42,601 bases of DNA from Spirochaetia bacterium. GTDB lineage: Bacteria > Spirochaetota > Spirochaetia > PWKH01. The notes below the pieces were generated by a model, which had not been told where the DNA came from, did no database searches, and saw only the letters and a program-made list of their open reading frames with translations. A program made the translations under genes and the position numbers. This document shows positions 16,459 to 25,356 of this stretch, piece by piece (position 1 is the stretch's first letter; the number at the start of each line of letters is the position of its first letter). The stretch spans positions 1-42,601 of the forward strand of contig SKJE01000083.1 in the NCBI GenBank assembly GCA_007116075.1. The letters run 5' to 3'.

Positions 16459-18398
16459 GGGACCTCCTGTGAACATTGAGCGATCTCTTCAGTGATATCT
16501 CCCCAGCGCTCCATGAGCTGGTGCTGTTCTTCCTCGAGTTCCTGTTCTCTGGTCTGGAGCAGACGAATTGCATCTCCATCCTCGTAGTGCTCGGGGAGGG
16601 CCATATCTATGTGAACCTGCTTGACATCTTCCTCGAGGGATTCCAGCCGATGGATGAGTTCCTGTTCCTCCTGATAGAGCGACCGAAGCCTGTTACGTGC
16701 CCGTTTCTGTTCTTCATGATCACCATTGGACCTCTGGGGCTTCCTGGATGGTGACGCGTCATTAGATGAAGAAGATTCCTCTTCCTGATGAGAGGATATC
16801 TTCCAGAGGAAATAGTCGTAATCACCTTCAAACAGGCGGGGAGCTTCCTGGGAAAAATAGAGGATTTTGTCACTCAATTCACGGATGAATTCCTGGTCAT
16901 GGGAGACAAAAATAAGGGTGCCGTCATAGGATTTAAGAGCATCAAGAAGAATTTCCTTTGACATGATATCCAGATGGTTGGTGGGCTCATCGAGGATCAG
17001 GCAGTTGTGGGGCTGCATAAGCAGCTTGAGCAGCTGCACCCGGCTCTTCTCACCGCCGCTGAGTACGTGCAGGGGTTTGAACACATCGTCATCATGGAAA
17101 AGAAATCCGCCGAGGTAGCCCCTGACGGAGGGCAGCAGCTCCCGGGGAGCACTGTGCTCAATCTCTTGAAGGACTGTATGGGTGCCCTTGAGTACTTCAT
17201 CGATCTCCTGCTGGAAATACCCGATGGACACATCCTTGCCCAAAATCCGCTGTCCCCCATATTCCTGGTCGATGCCGGCGGCTATCCTGATAAGCGTCGA
17301 TTTCCCGGCACCGTTGCGGCCGGTCAGGGCAATCCGCTCTCCCCTGCGAATCGTGAGATCAAGATGTGAGATAACCTCAAGAGAACCGTAGGACTTTCTT
17401 ATCCCCCGGAGGTGCATCACCTCCCTGCCGGAATGGGCAGGCTTGGGAAAGGAGAAAGCGATACGTTTCAGGTAAGGAGGGATTTCGATTCGCTGCATAT
17501 GTTCCAGCATGGTAACGCGACTTTGTACCTGGGAAGCCTTGGAGGCTTTGTATCTGAACCGCTGGATAAACTGTTCAATCCGTTGGATCTCCAGCTGCTG
17601 CTGTTTATGAGCTTGGATAAGCTTCTCTGTCTCCTCCCGTTGAAAATGCTCAAAGGCGGTAAATGTACCGGTATACCTCGTCAGTGATCCGGACTGAAGA
17701 TACAGAACCTCTTTGACCGTATCATCGAGAAACTGCCGGTCGTGGGAGACCACCACAACTCCTCCCCGGTAGGTCCGGAGAAATCCAGTAAGCCAGATAC
17801 GGGCATCCAGGTCCAGATAGTTAGTTGGCTCATCCAACAGCAGGATATCACCCTCACTCAAAAGCACTTTAGCAAGTGCTATGCGCATCTTCCATCCTCC
17901 GGAGAACTCCTGGCAGCCTCTGGTTAAGTCAGCAGTAGTGAATCCGAGGCCCAGAAGCACTGCATATATATGCCGCTCCCGATCATAGTAGGAACTGGTT
18001 ATAAGCTGCTGCTGGAGACTGTCCAATGTTTCCACGAGATGCGCAGGAGGCGGGTTGGAAGCGTCGTAGGTCGTAAGGCGGTGCTCTATCTCCCGTTGCT
18101 GTTCAAGAAGGGACTGAAACCGCTGATATGCCTGTTCCACCTCCTCATAGATGCTGTGGTCTCCATTGAGTTCCAGGGACTGGGGGAGATAGATAACCCG
18201 GGTTCCCCTGGAATGCTGAACTGTACCACTGTCTGGTTCCGCCAGTCCGGCTAGCACCTTCATGAATGTACTCTTTCCCGACCCGTTCGCACCGGCGAGA
18301 GCAATTCTGGCGGTTTCATGTATTGTGATATTTATATCCAGCAGGATATCCTGGTCAGCAAACGCAAGATGAAGTCCCTGGACAGTTACCGTGTGCAT
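16455..18398 (-). CDS. ABC-F family ATPase (ribosome-associated, Uup-like)
   Basis: 647 residues with two ABC domains and no membrane segment. Walker A motifs are GANGSGKST (about 35-43) and GRNGAGKST (about 363). Signatures are FSGGWKMRIALAK and LSGGEKSRVQLLK, each followed by LDEPTNYLD or LDEPTNHLD. The linker between the domains carries the P-site tRNA-interaction region expected of ABC-F factors. A C-terminal charged coiled-coil of about 90 residues (ARNRLRSLYQEEQELIHRLE) resembles Uup. It probably acts on stalled or assembling ribosomes, consistent with its place at the head of the rpsB-tsf-frr operon. GGAAG precedes the ATG. No evidence allows it to be called an antibiotic-resistance factor. 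Confidence 0.9.
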   Translation of the reverse strand: MHTVTVQGLHLAFADQDILLDINITIHETARIALAGANGSGKSTFMKVLAGLAEPDSGTVQHSRGTRVIYLPQSLELNGDHSIYEEVEQAYQRFQSLLEQQREIEHRLTTYDASNPPPAHLVETLDSLQQQLITSSYYDRERHIYAVLLGLGFTTADLTRGCQEFSGGWKMRIALAKVLLSEGDILLLDEPTNYLDLDARIWLTGFLRTYRGGVVVVSHDRQFLDDTVKEVLYLQSGSLTRYTGTFTAFEHFQREETEKLIQAHKQQQLEIQRIEQFIQRFRYKASKASQVQSRVTMLEHMQRIEIPPYLKRIAFSFPKPAHSGREVMHLRGIRKSYGSLEVISHLDLTIRRGERIALTGRNGAGKSTLIRIAAGIDQEYGGQRILGKDVSIGYFQQEIDEVLKGTHTVLQEIEHSAPRELLPSVRGYLGGFLFHDDDVFKPLHVLSGGEKSRVQLLKLLMQPHNCLILDEPTNHLDIMSKEILLDALKSYDGTLIFVSHDQEFIRELSDKILYFSQEAPRLFEGDYDYFLWKISSHQEEESSSSNDASPSRKPQRSNGDHEEQKRARNRLRSLYQEEQELIHRLESLEEDVKQVHIDMALPEHYEDGDAIRLLQTREQELEEEQHQLMERWGDITEEIAQCSQEVP

Positions 18399-18442
18399 TG
18401 TTACTTCCTGAAAATATGAATAGTGAGTGTATTATTCTTGTA

Positions 18443-18448
18443 TATAAT
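18443..18448 (+). promoter_or_regulatory. Predicted -10 element of aroDE
   Basis: A perfect TATAAT lies 42 nt before the aroDE start in the 92-nt divergent gap with the ABC-F gene. No good -35 is visible at 16-18 nt. An 11-bp palindrome GGTAT-C-ATACC (18449-18459) follows directly and could bind a regulator. Confidence 0.4.
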
Positions 18449-18490
18449 GGTATCATACCTGTAATTGAAACTTCAAGGAGCCTTTGAGAT

Positions 18491-19945
18491 ATGCTGTGCC
18501 TGACACTGACCGGAAATACCCTCGAGAAAAACACCGAATACATAGAGCTATACCACACTATGTCGGATCTCTGTGAATTGAGAATCGACCTGCTGGAACA
18601 GATGAATCTGCAGGACATTATCGCCTTTTCTCAACAAGCTCAACTTCCCCTGATACTGACCTGCCGAAGGGAGCGTGACGGCGGAGCTTATCGCAGAACT
18701 GACCGAACCAGGACTGGACAACTGAACCGACTGCTCAGGGAGGGAACGTGGGCCTATGTTGATCTTGAGGAAGATTTCCGAAGGGGAGAACTAGAACAGA
18801 TTGCCCGGGAGCGCAACATTCGTATTATCCGTTCTTTCCATGATATGCAGCGGGTCCCGGCAGACCTTTTTTCCCGAATTGAGCGAATTGCAGCCAAGGG
18901 GGAAATTCCGAAAGCAGCGGTAACCGCCTTGAATATCCGGGATGCTCTGACACTGTTTTCTGCTGAACAGCAGCTGGCTCATATTGAAAAGAAGATCATC
19001 CTGGCCATGGGTGATTACGGCGTACCTAGACGTATCCTCTACCGCAGGACCGGTTCTCTGCTGACCTATGCATCACCCCCAGGTACTTCAGCTGCTCCGG
19101 GACATCTGGATATCGAGAGCATGAAACATATCTATCGATCGGACCAGGTCAACAGCCAGACAAACATATACGGGATTATTGGGAATCCCGTGCTCCATAC
19201 CGCATCACCCCGTATCCATAACCCCGCCTTTCATAAGGTGGGAATCAACGCAATATATGTGCCTTTCCTGGTTGATGATGTAAGAACTTTTTTTACCTTT
19301 GCCGACAGACTGTCGGTGAAGGGGTTCTCTGTTACCGTACCCCATAAACAGCAGGTGCTTCCGTATCTGGGCAGGATCACCCGGGAAGTTAAGCAGATCG
19401 GCAGTTGTAATACTGTTGTATGGGAGCGGGAGTACTGGAAGGGTATCAACACCGACTACTACGGATTTCTTCGTCCAATATTAAATCTTCTCGATGGGGA
19501 GCGTATTAAACGTGCAGCGGTAATTGGAGCCGGAGGTGCAGCCCGGGCAGTTGTCTGGGCTCTGAGAAACCACCAATGTTCAGTCGTGATCCTCAATCGA
19601 ACTCCCCAGCGGGCTGAGGAACTTGCCCGGCAGACCGGATCATCCTGGGCAGCCCTTGATGATACGGCGAGCATCAGTCAGGTGGACCTGATTGTTCAGA
19701 CTACCAGCGTGGGGATGGCCCCCGACACTGATGCTGACCCTCTGCCGGGGTACACGTTCAGGGGGGATGAGGTGGTCTACGAACTGATCTACACTCCAGA
19801 AATGACGGCTTTCATGAAGCGGGCCAAGCTGTCGGGCTGCAGCCTTGTGCCGGGTAAGCAGATGCTGCTGGGGCAGGGGATTATGCAGTTTGAGACTTTT
19901 ACTGGTCTGAATTATCCCTTTACTGAAGATACAGTGGTCTTCTGA
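18491..19945 (+). CDS. aroDE: Fused type I 3-dehydroquinate dehydratase / shikimate dehydrogenase
   Basis: 484 residues carrying two successive shikimate-pathway enzymes. Residues 1 to about 215 are a class I dehydroquinase: LTCRRERDGG, His117 in SFHDM, the Schiff-base lysine at 141 (EIPKAAV) and Arg180/181. The Gln of the usual APGQ is His205 here (APGH). Residues about 226-484 are shikimate dehydrogenase: YGIIGNPVLHTASPRIHN, catalytic Lys286 (VTVPHK), Asp322 (NTDYYGF) and NADP loop GAGGAA at 346-351. It should dehydrate 3-dehydroquinate and reduce 3-dehydroshikimate with NADPH. AAGGAG lies 10 nt upstream of the ATG. Such fusions are known in plants and some bacteria. aroK and aroC lie 6 kb away. 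Confidence 0.94.
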   Translation: MLCLTLTGNTLEKNTEYIELYHTMSDLCELRIDLLEQMNLQDIIAFSQQAQLPLILTCRRERDGGAYRRTDRTRTGQLNRLLREGTWAYVDLEEDFRRGELEQIARERNIRIIRSFHDMQRVPADLFSRIERIAAKGEIPKAAVTALNIRDALTLFSAEQQLAHIEKKIILAMGDYGVPRRILYRRTGSLLTYASPPGTSAAPGHLDIESMKHIYRSDQVNSQTNIYGIIGNPVLHTASPRIHNPAFHKVGINAIYVPFLVDDVRTFFTFADRLSVKGFSVTVPHKQQVLPYLGRITREVKQIGSCNTVVWEREYWKGINTDYYGFLRPILNLLDGERIKRAAVIGAGGAARAVVWALRNHQCSVVILNRTPQRAEELARQTGSSWAALDDTASISQVDLIVQTTSVGMAPDTDADPLPGYTFRGDEVVYELIYTPEMTAFMKRAKLSGCSLVPGKQMLLGQGIMQFETFTGLNYPFTEDTVVF

Positions 19946-21830
19946 TCTTGCGCACCATGAAGAGTTTTCCCACAGCCAGGTTCACCTTCGTATCCTCGGG
20001 GATGATTATTCCCTCAAGGATGTCTCCAGTTTTCTCCCGAAAAAGCTCAGTAGGCTTTACAAGAATCGGTTCCTGCTCCTTGCCTCTAAGAGACAATTCC
20101 AGGATATCCGAGGGCGATTTGATCGCCTGCCTGATAAGCTGCAGTTTTCCCTGGTAGTCAAACCCCTTGGCTTCGAATATAGTTCGGCGTTTCGAGCTTC
20201 TTCTCAGCTGTTCTGCTGAAAGCATGAGCCGCTGGTCAATTCTGTAGGAGAGTTCCAGTTGAACCTCTCTGCTGTAGTGTTTCAAGAGGGACTTCAGATC
20301 ATCAGTGATTCTGGTTGACGGAACTTCATGAGATGGGTGTTCAACATGAGCGAACATGGGGTATTCAATGCGATGAAACTCATCAGCTTTGCCCTGGGGT
20401 TCGGCTGATTTGGTCCTGATCACTCTAGGTATAAAGGGAACCCCCGCTTTGGTAAGGGTGCTGCGCAGCAGGTCCAGGTTCCGGGGTGAGACGAGAAAAA
20501 TTCCCGGTGCCAGTTGATCCTGCACCATTTCTGATAACCCGGGATGTCCGGTAATCATTCTGGAGAGCCGCTGGTCGCACTGCAGCACCACCCCTTCAAA
20601 GAGCTTGAGAGCATGATACCCTTCTACCCAGTTGGATATAATCTTACTGGTTGATTCCTGCATCTTCGTGCCGGTGATCTCTTCAATCAGTCTGATCATC
20701 TCTTCAAGACCCATACCCTCATCCAGACAGGTGAGAACACTCTCTTCGGTCAGTCTCAGAATCGCCATCCGGTCAAATGTCACCAGCTGTGCACATCGAT
20801 AGAGTTGAAACCAACGAATGCTCGTTTCAGCTCCATCCACATGGATGCGGAGATCAGCCGATAGGGTACACTCTGGATCCGGGCCCGGAGGCTGCAGCAG
20901 CATGTCTAATACTGCACCGAAGGAGTATGTGTCTCCACTACATGAGATGATTGCGGATTCACTGCAGAAATCGAGGGTCTGTTCAGCTTCCTCCAGGGTA
21001 CATCCAAAATGTATCATCATTAATGCAATCATGTCCTGACGATAAAATGAGTGTTCTCTGCAGAACTGAAGGAGCGCAGAAAGCTTTCGGGGGTCAGAAT
21101 CTGACCGGTTCATCAGTGATGCAAGTCCGTAGAGCAGCACCTGATCTTCACCGAGACTGAACAGGGATGTTATCCGATCATGGTTCAGGGAGAGCTCACG
21201 GGTGCCGGTGGCAATCAGCCCTAAGTGATCCGCCGTTCGTGCGAGCAGATTCAGTTGATCCACCGTAATACGATCAGGAATCATGCGCTTCACCGTCTCG
21301 CTGAACTGTATCTTGAGCTTTCCCTGGGTAGTGAACAATCTTCGGTGATGTTCCGCAAGAAACAGCCAGGCCGTCAAGAGCGACGGAGTAAACCAGCACG
21401 GCTCAGCAATTGGACTATGCCGCTGGTACAGCTGATCCAAGACAAGAGAGACCCGATCGGTAATAAGCGGATGGAGGACGTAATTGCCTCTCACGGCAAT
21501 AATCACCAGCCGCTCTGAGAGATTCATGAGCTTTCTGGAAAGCTGCATCCATCCCCATCCCCTCAGTGAGAGTATTTCGTGGAGCCTTCTACTGTCAGTC
21601 ATATTCAGGTGATGCACCAGGGTGATGATCTCCATATCCTCATTGTCAAGCAGAGAGGCCATGGCATCTGCTGTCTGGGGCAATGAAAAAAATCTGACCA
21701 GTTCATCAATCAGGAGTTTTTTATGAAAAGGGGTGGGTACCTCTCCCAGATAGATTCCGTAGAGATAGAGCAGCTGATCGTCAGTTAGTGACTTGAAAAA
21801 CGTTTCAAGCAGTACGGCAGTATTATCCAT
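19920..21830 (-). CDS. Helicase-associated (Helicase_C_3-type) partner of XPB helicase
   Basis: 636 residues from ATG 21830, which overlaps the XPB stop by 8 nt (ATGGATAA). No Walker motif is seen. The N-terminal half is helical and hydrophobic-patterned. Residues roughly 395-500 (ILRLTEESVLTCLDEGMGLE, then a run to GVVLQCDQ and LAPGIFLVSPRNLDLLRSTL) resemble the Helicase_C_3/XPB N-terminal domain, and the same pattern occurs near residues 49-165 of the neighbouring helicase. In mycobacteria a protein of this type is encoded beside XPB. Its job is unknown; a stable complex with the helicase is inferred from the overlap. The 3' end overlaps aroDE by 26 nt. Confidence 0.7.
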   Translation of the reverse strand: MDNTAVLLETFFKSLTDDQLLYLYGIYLGEVPTPFHKKLLIDELVRFFSLPQTADAMASLLDNEDMEIITLVHHLNMTDSRRLHEILSLRGWGWMQLSRKLMNLSERLVIIAVRGNYVLHPLITDRVSLVLDQLYQRHSPIAEPCWFTPSLLTAWLFLAEHHRRLFTTQGKLKIQFSETVKRMIPDRITVDQLNLLARTADHLGLIATGTRELSLNHDRITSLFSLGEDQVLLYGLASLMNRSDSDPRKLSALLQFCREHSFYRQDMIALMMIHFGCTLEEAEQTLDFCSESAIISCSGDTYSFGAVLDMLLQPPGPDPECTLSADLRIHVDGAETSIRWFQLYRCAQLVTFDRMAILRLTEESVLTCLDEGMGLEEMIRLIEEITGTKMQESTSKIISNWVEGYHALKLFEGVVLQCDQRLSRMITGHPGLSEMVQDQLAPGIFLVSPRNLDLLRSTLTKAGVPFIPRVIRTKSAEPQGKADEFHRIEYPMFAHVEHPSHEVPSTRITDDLKSLLKHYSREVQLELSYRIDQRLMLSAEQLRRSSKRRTIFEAKGFDYQGKLQLIRQAIKSPSDILELSLRGKEQEPILVKPTELFREKTGDILEGIIIPEDTKVNLAVGKLFMVRKIRRPLYLQ

Positions 21831-23499
21831 CCCACATCTCCATTTGGTACTGATATCCCTGTTCGGTAAGGAAATGCTGGCGGTTAGCAGCAAACTGCTC
21901 TTCACTGGTAAAACGGGTAACCAGGTTATAGAAATGGGCATTCCTTTTTTTTGGCCGAAGGATACGGCCCAGTCGCTGGGCCTCCTCCTGGCGGGATCCG
22001 AAGGTTCCCGATACCTGGATAGCTACCGATGCATCGGGAAGATCTATGGCAAAATTCGCCACCTTGGAAACCACCAGTACATGAATATCACCTTTTCTGA
22101 ACTGTGCGTAGAGTTCTTCCCGTTTTGCATTGGCCACCTTTCCGGTGATCAGAGGAGCATGCAGAACCTCTGCGAGTTCTTTGAGCTGTCGAATATACTG
22201 TCCGATGACAAGGATATGGTCTTCCTGATGGTTCTCAATAATCTGGGCGACAGCTGTCTTCTTGTTCGGATTCTCACTGGCAATTCTAAATTTTTCTGCA
22301 CGGCCTGCTACTGCATAGGGTATTTCAAGATGTTCAGGAAGGGGCAGCCGGATTTCTGTACAGACTGCCTCAGCTATCCAGCCCTTCTGCTCCAGCTCCT
22401 TCCAGGGAATGTCGTATCGTTTCGGACCAATGAGGCTGAACACTTCATCCTCCCGGTGGTCCTCCCGCACAAGGGTCGCGGTCATGCCGAGACGCATCAC
22501 AGCCTGGATTTCAGAGGTAACCTTGAATACCGGAGCAGGCAGGAGGTGCACCTCATCATAGATGATCAGTCCCCAGTCATGTTCGGTGACAAGCTTAAAA
22601 TGGGGAAAATCACTTTCCCGGTCAGGCCGCCAAGTGAGGATCTGGTAGGTGCACACAGTAATCGGTCTCATCTCCTTGCGGGCTCCTGTATACTCACCGA
22701 TATCCGATTCAGCCACGGTAGTTTTATCAAGAAGCTCATCAATCCACTGATGCACTGCAGCGGTATTCGTGGTAATGATCAATGTCTGTGTTTTGAGCCG
22801 CTCCATGATACCAATGCCGATCACCGTTTTACCGGAACCACAGGGCATAACCACCGTACCGTATCCCAACCCGGGAGAGGGCTGCTGCTGTCCTAGAAAT
22901 GCCTGTACCGCCTCATACTGGTAGTCCCTGAGACTGAATTCCCTGCCTGAAGCTGTAACGCTGCGCAGTGTGATAGGATGATGGGCTCCCTTGGAGAGCG
23001 GGACCAGGTCTTCAACCGGGTATCCGAGCTTAATAAGGTGTATCTTGATCTGACCACGGTGCAGCAGGTGAAGATGAAACACCCTGCCGCCGACTGGTGT
23101 AAGCAGTTTTTTCAGGACAGGGTAGTGAAGCAGTTGCTGATACAGCAGGTCGCTGGTACAGTTGAGACAGAGGGTCTGGCCGTCGGGGCCTTCAGAGAGA
23201 TAGAGCATACCGTACCTGGAAGCGGTATCCCTGATAAAATGCTCAATGGACTGGGGTACCGGATACTTAGACCATCTATTCAGTCGACTTATGACCTTCT
23301 CACAGGTAATACCGGCGGATGAGGCGTTCCAGAGGGAAAGGGGAGTGAGCCGATAGGTATGGAAATGCTCAGGAGATTTTATGAGCTCCGAGAAGGGGGC
23401 AATATCATCACGGGCTTGTGCAAATTCCTGAGCATGAACTTCCAACAGCAGTGTCTTGTCGCTTTGCACGATTACAGGTTTATCTTGAGCATGTAGCAT
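21823..23499 (-). CDS. XPB/Rad25-type DNA helicase (SF2)
   Basis: 558 residues from ATG 23499 (MLHAQDKPVIVQSDKTLLLE), the start that matches mycobacterial XPB and has a promoter 8 nt upstream; two upstream in-frame ATGs are possible but less likely. Residues 49-165 form the N-terminal XPB domain. Walker A is PCGSGKT at 219-225, DEVH at 315-318, and TATLVRED at 340-347 is the RED motif that distinguishes XPB. The C-terminal lobe has QEEAQRLGRILRPK (motif VI). Bacterial XPB unwinds DNA 3'-5' and anneals strands in vitro; its cellular role is unsettled, and repair is the usual suggestion. mfd lies 9 kb away but nothing links them directly. Confidence 0.92.
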   Translation of the reverse strand: MLHAQDKPVIVQSDKTLLLEVHAQEFAQARDDIAPFSELIKSPEHFHTYRLTPLSLWNASSAGITCEKVISRLNRWSKYPVPQSIEHFIRDTASRYGMLYLSEGPDGQTLCLNCTSDLLYQQLLHYPVLKKLLTPVGGRVFHLHLLHRGQIKIHLIKLGYPVEDLVPLSKGAHHPITLRSVTASGREFSLRDYQYEAVQAFLGQQQPSPGLGYGTVVMPCGSGKTVIGIGIMERLKTQTLIITTNTAAVHQWIDELLDKTTVAESDIGEYTGARKEMRPITVCTYQILTWRPDRESDFPHFKLVTEHDWGLIIYDEVHLLPAPVFKVTSEIQAVMRLGMTATLVREDHREDEVFSLIGPKRYDIPWKELEQKGWIAEAVCTEIRLPLPEHLEIPYAVAGRAEKFRIASENPNKKTAVAQIIENHQEDHILVIGQYIRQLKELAEVLHAPLITGKVANAKREELYAQFRKGDIHVLVVSKVANFAIDLPDASVAIQVSGTFGSRQEEAQRLGRILRPKKRNAHFYNLVTRFTSEEQFAANRQHFLTEQGYQYQMEMWDG

Positions 23500-23507
23500 A
23501 GTAGTAC

Positions 23508-23536
23508 AGGATACCTGCTTCATGTGAGTTATGCAA
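23508..23536 (-). promoter_or_regulatory. Predicted promoter giving a leaderless XPB mRNA
   Basis: Minus strand: TTGCAT (23536-23531), 17-nt spacer, TATCCT (23513-23508), then 8 nt to ATG 23499. There is no Shine-Dalgarno. This favours 23499 as the start and predicts a leader of only about two bases. Confidence 0.5.
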
Positions 23537-23599
23537 TATCCCCTTGGCCTGCAGGGATGAGTTGGGATACAATGCAAGAAGTTTGATCTGGAGGAAATT

Positions 23600-24592
23600 A
23601 TGAAACAATACGGTTGGGGGATTTTAGGTGCAGGAGTTATTGCCCGAAAGATGGCGGATGCACTAAATCGACATGAGCGGAGTAAACTGACGGCAGTGGG
23701 CTCACGGGATCCCCGACGGGCAGAATCCTTTGCCGAGACATACCATATACCGTCCTGGGGAGATCACGAAATGGTGGTGACCCATCCTGGAGTGGATGTT
23801 GTCTATGTGGCAAATACTCATAATTTCCATGAACAAACAGTCCGGCTTGCTTTGGAGCATGGGAAACATGTCCTCGTGGAAAAACCCTTTACGGTCAATG
23901 CCTCTCAGGCTGACCAGCTGATCTCCCTTGCCAGGGAGAAAAAACTGTTCCTGATGGAGGCGATGTGGACCAGATGGCTCCCCCTCTGGAAGACTATGAA
24001 GGAGCGTATCTCCCGGGGTGATATAGGGGATATCGCTCAAATCAATGTAGTCTTTGGAAAAGTCATCGAACCTGAGTACCGCCATCGGCTGGAGAATCCG
24101 AACCTTGCAGGAGGAGTCACCCTGGATATGGGGATTTATCCCCTATCGTTCTGTTCCTATCTGACCGGATCCCTCCCTCAGCATGTTCGCTCCCTTGCAA
24201 AGATGACCAGTCTTGGTGTTGACGAACAGGTCTCCTGCAGTCTGGAATACCCCGGGGGTACTATGGCCCAGATTACTGCCGGATTTGAAGTTCATATGGA
24301 GCGCAGGGCAGTGATCATGGGAAAGCGAGGCTATATAGTATTTCCTGATTTTCCGACCGGCGATTATTTCTCCATCTATTCTCATGGAGGAACCGGCACT
24401 ATTGAACAGGAGCAGGGTATCAGCGTGGATCATGAACCGAACGGTTTCATCTATCAGGTGGAAGAGGTGGCCTCATGCCTTGATCGCGGAGCCCTGGAGA
24501 GTAGTGTCATGGGCCTTGATGAAACCCGGGGACTCATGGAAGTAATGGATACCATGCGCAGCCAGTGGAACCTGGTCTATCCCTTTGAATAG
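23600..24592 (+). CDS. Gfo/Idh/MocA-family NAD(P)-dependent oxidoreductase
   Basis: 330 residues. The Rossmann motif GILGAGVIARKM is at 7-18. The family EKP motif (HVLVEKPFTVNASQA) is near residue 95, and the C-terminal substrate domain has LAGGVTLDMGIYPL. Enzymes of this type oxidise or reduce sugars, inositols and dihydrodiols; the sequence is closest in feel to the dihydrodiol-dehydrogenase-like group. GGAGG lies 5 nt before the ATG. It is divergent from XPB and convergent with the nitrilase, overlapping it by 16 nt. The substrate is unknown. Confidence 0.85.
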   Translation: MKQYGWGILGAGVIARKMADALNRHERSKLTAVGSRDPRRAESFAETYHIPSWGDHEMVVTHPGVDVVYVANTHNFHEQTVRLALEHGKHVLVEKPFTVNASQADQLISLAREKKLFLMEAMWTRWLPLWKTMKERISRGDIGDIAQINVVFGKVIEPEYRHRLENPNLAGGVTLDMGIYPLSFCSYLTGSLPQHVRSLAKMTSLGVDEQVSCSLEYPGGTMAQITAGFEVHMERRAVIMGKRGYIVFPDFPTGDYFSIYSHGGTGTIEQEQGISVDHEPNGFIYQVEEVASCLDRGALESSVMGLDETRGLMEVMDTMRSQWNLVYPFE

Positions 24593-25356
24593 AACCGGGG
24601 AACCCGATCTCCAAATAGATCGTTTTCCTGGCTGATTGCCTTGGATACAGCCTTCTGGGGATCAATATCGGCAGTCTGCAGGGATGTCTGATCATTCCCT
24701 GCAGAAGCAAGAACAGTGCCGGTCTCATCGACAAGCTGGCTTCTTCCGGTGAAGGTGATGGTGCCTTCAGCACCTATTCGATTTGCCAGAATCCAGAAAA
24801 CCCTGTTTTCGATAGCCCTGACTCGGGACGTGAGCTGGGCATATTCTCGGATTACGAGGTTTGAGGGATGACATATCACCTGAGCTCCCTGAAGAGCAAG
24901 GCTTCTTGCTGCCTCAGGAAAGAGATGATCAAAGCAGACAAGCAGGCCCAGCTTCACTCCCTTCCAGGTACATGGGATAAGCTTGCGGTTTCCCGGGGTA
25001 AATACGAGCTTTTCTGTATTGTAGAGGTGAAGCTTCCGGTAGTTTGAGAGAAGCCCCTGGGAGTCGACTGCGGCGGCACTGTTATATACTCGACTGGAAG
25101 AGCGCTCCGGATATCCGTATACGTACAGAGTCCCGGTCTTTCGGGAAAGGTCCTGAAACCAGCGGCAGGTTGCACCTTCAGCAGGTTCGGCATATCCATG
25201 AAGCTCCTCCCGGGATGCATACCGATATCCGCTGAGGGCGAGTTCCGGAAGTACCAGGATGTCTGTATCGGCCTCAAGCAGCTGCGATTCAAGGTATTCC
25301 CGGGTATCCTGGGGCTTGAGATGCATTGGTTCGTACTGGAAAAACCCTACACGCAT
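24577..25356 (-). CDS. Carbon-nitrogen hydrolase (nitrilase superfamily)
   Basis: 259 residues from ATG 25356, inside the end of aroC (10-nt overlap); an in-frame upstream start would extend deeper into aroC. The catalytic triad is visible: Glu38 (LVLPELALSGY), Lys108 (YRKLHLYNTEK) and Cys141 (GLLVCFDHLFPE). The family hydrolyses nitriles, amides or carbamoyl groups; FDHLFPE with a Phe-Asp after the Cys suggests an aliphatic amidase or omega-amidase-like member. Tight coupling to aroK-aroC gives no metabolic clue, because no shikimate step needs an amidase. Confidence 0.85.
   Translation of the reverse strand: MRVGFFQYEPMHLKPQDTREYLESQLLEADTDILVLPELALSGYRYASREELHGYAEPAEGATCRWFQDLSRKTGTLYVYGYPERSSSRVYNSAAAVDSQGLLSNYRKLHLYNTEKLVFTPGNRKLIPCTWKGVKLGLLVCFDHLFPEAARSLALQGAQVICHPSNLVIREYAQLTSRVRAIENRVFWILANRIGAEGTITFTGRSQLVDETGTVLASAGNDQTSLQTADIDPQKAVSKAISQENDLFGDRVPRFYSKG

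Noticed and set aside
16455-18398. ABC-F gene as an antibiotic-resistance determinant
   Set aside because: The linker and C-terminal coiled coil look Uup-like and the context is a ribosomal operon; nothing supports target protection.
21793-22896. 367-codon plus-strand open frame opposite XPB
   Set aside because: It is antisense to conserved helicase motifs; composition is Cys/His-rich and irregular, typical of a shadow frame.
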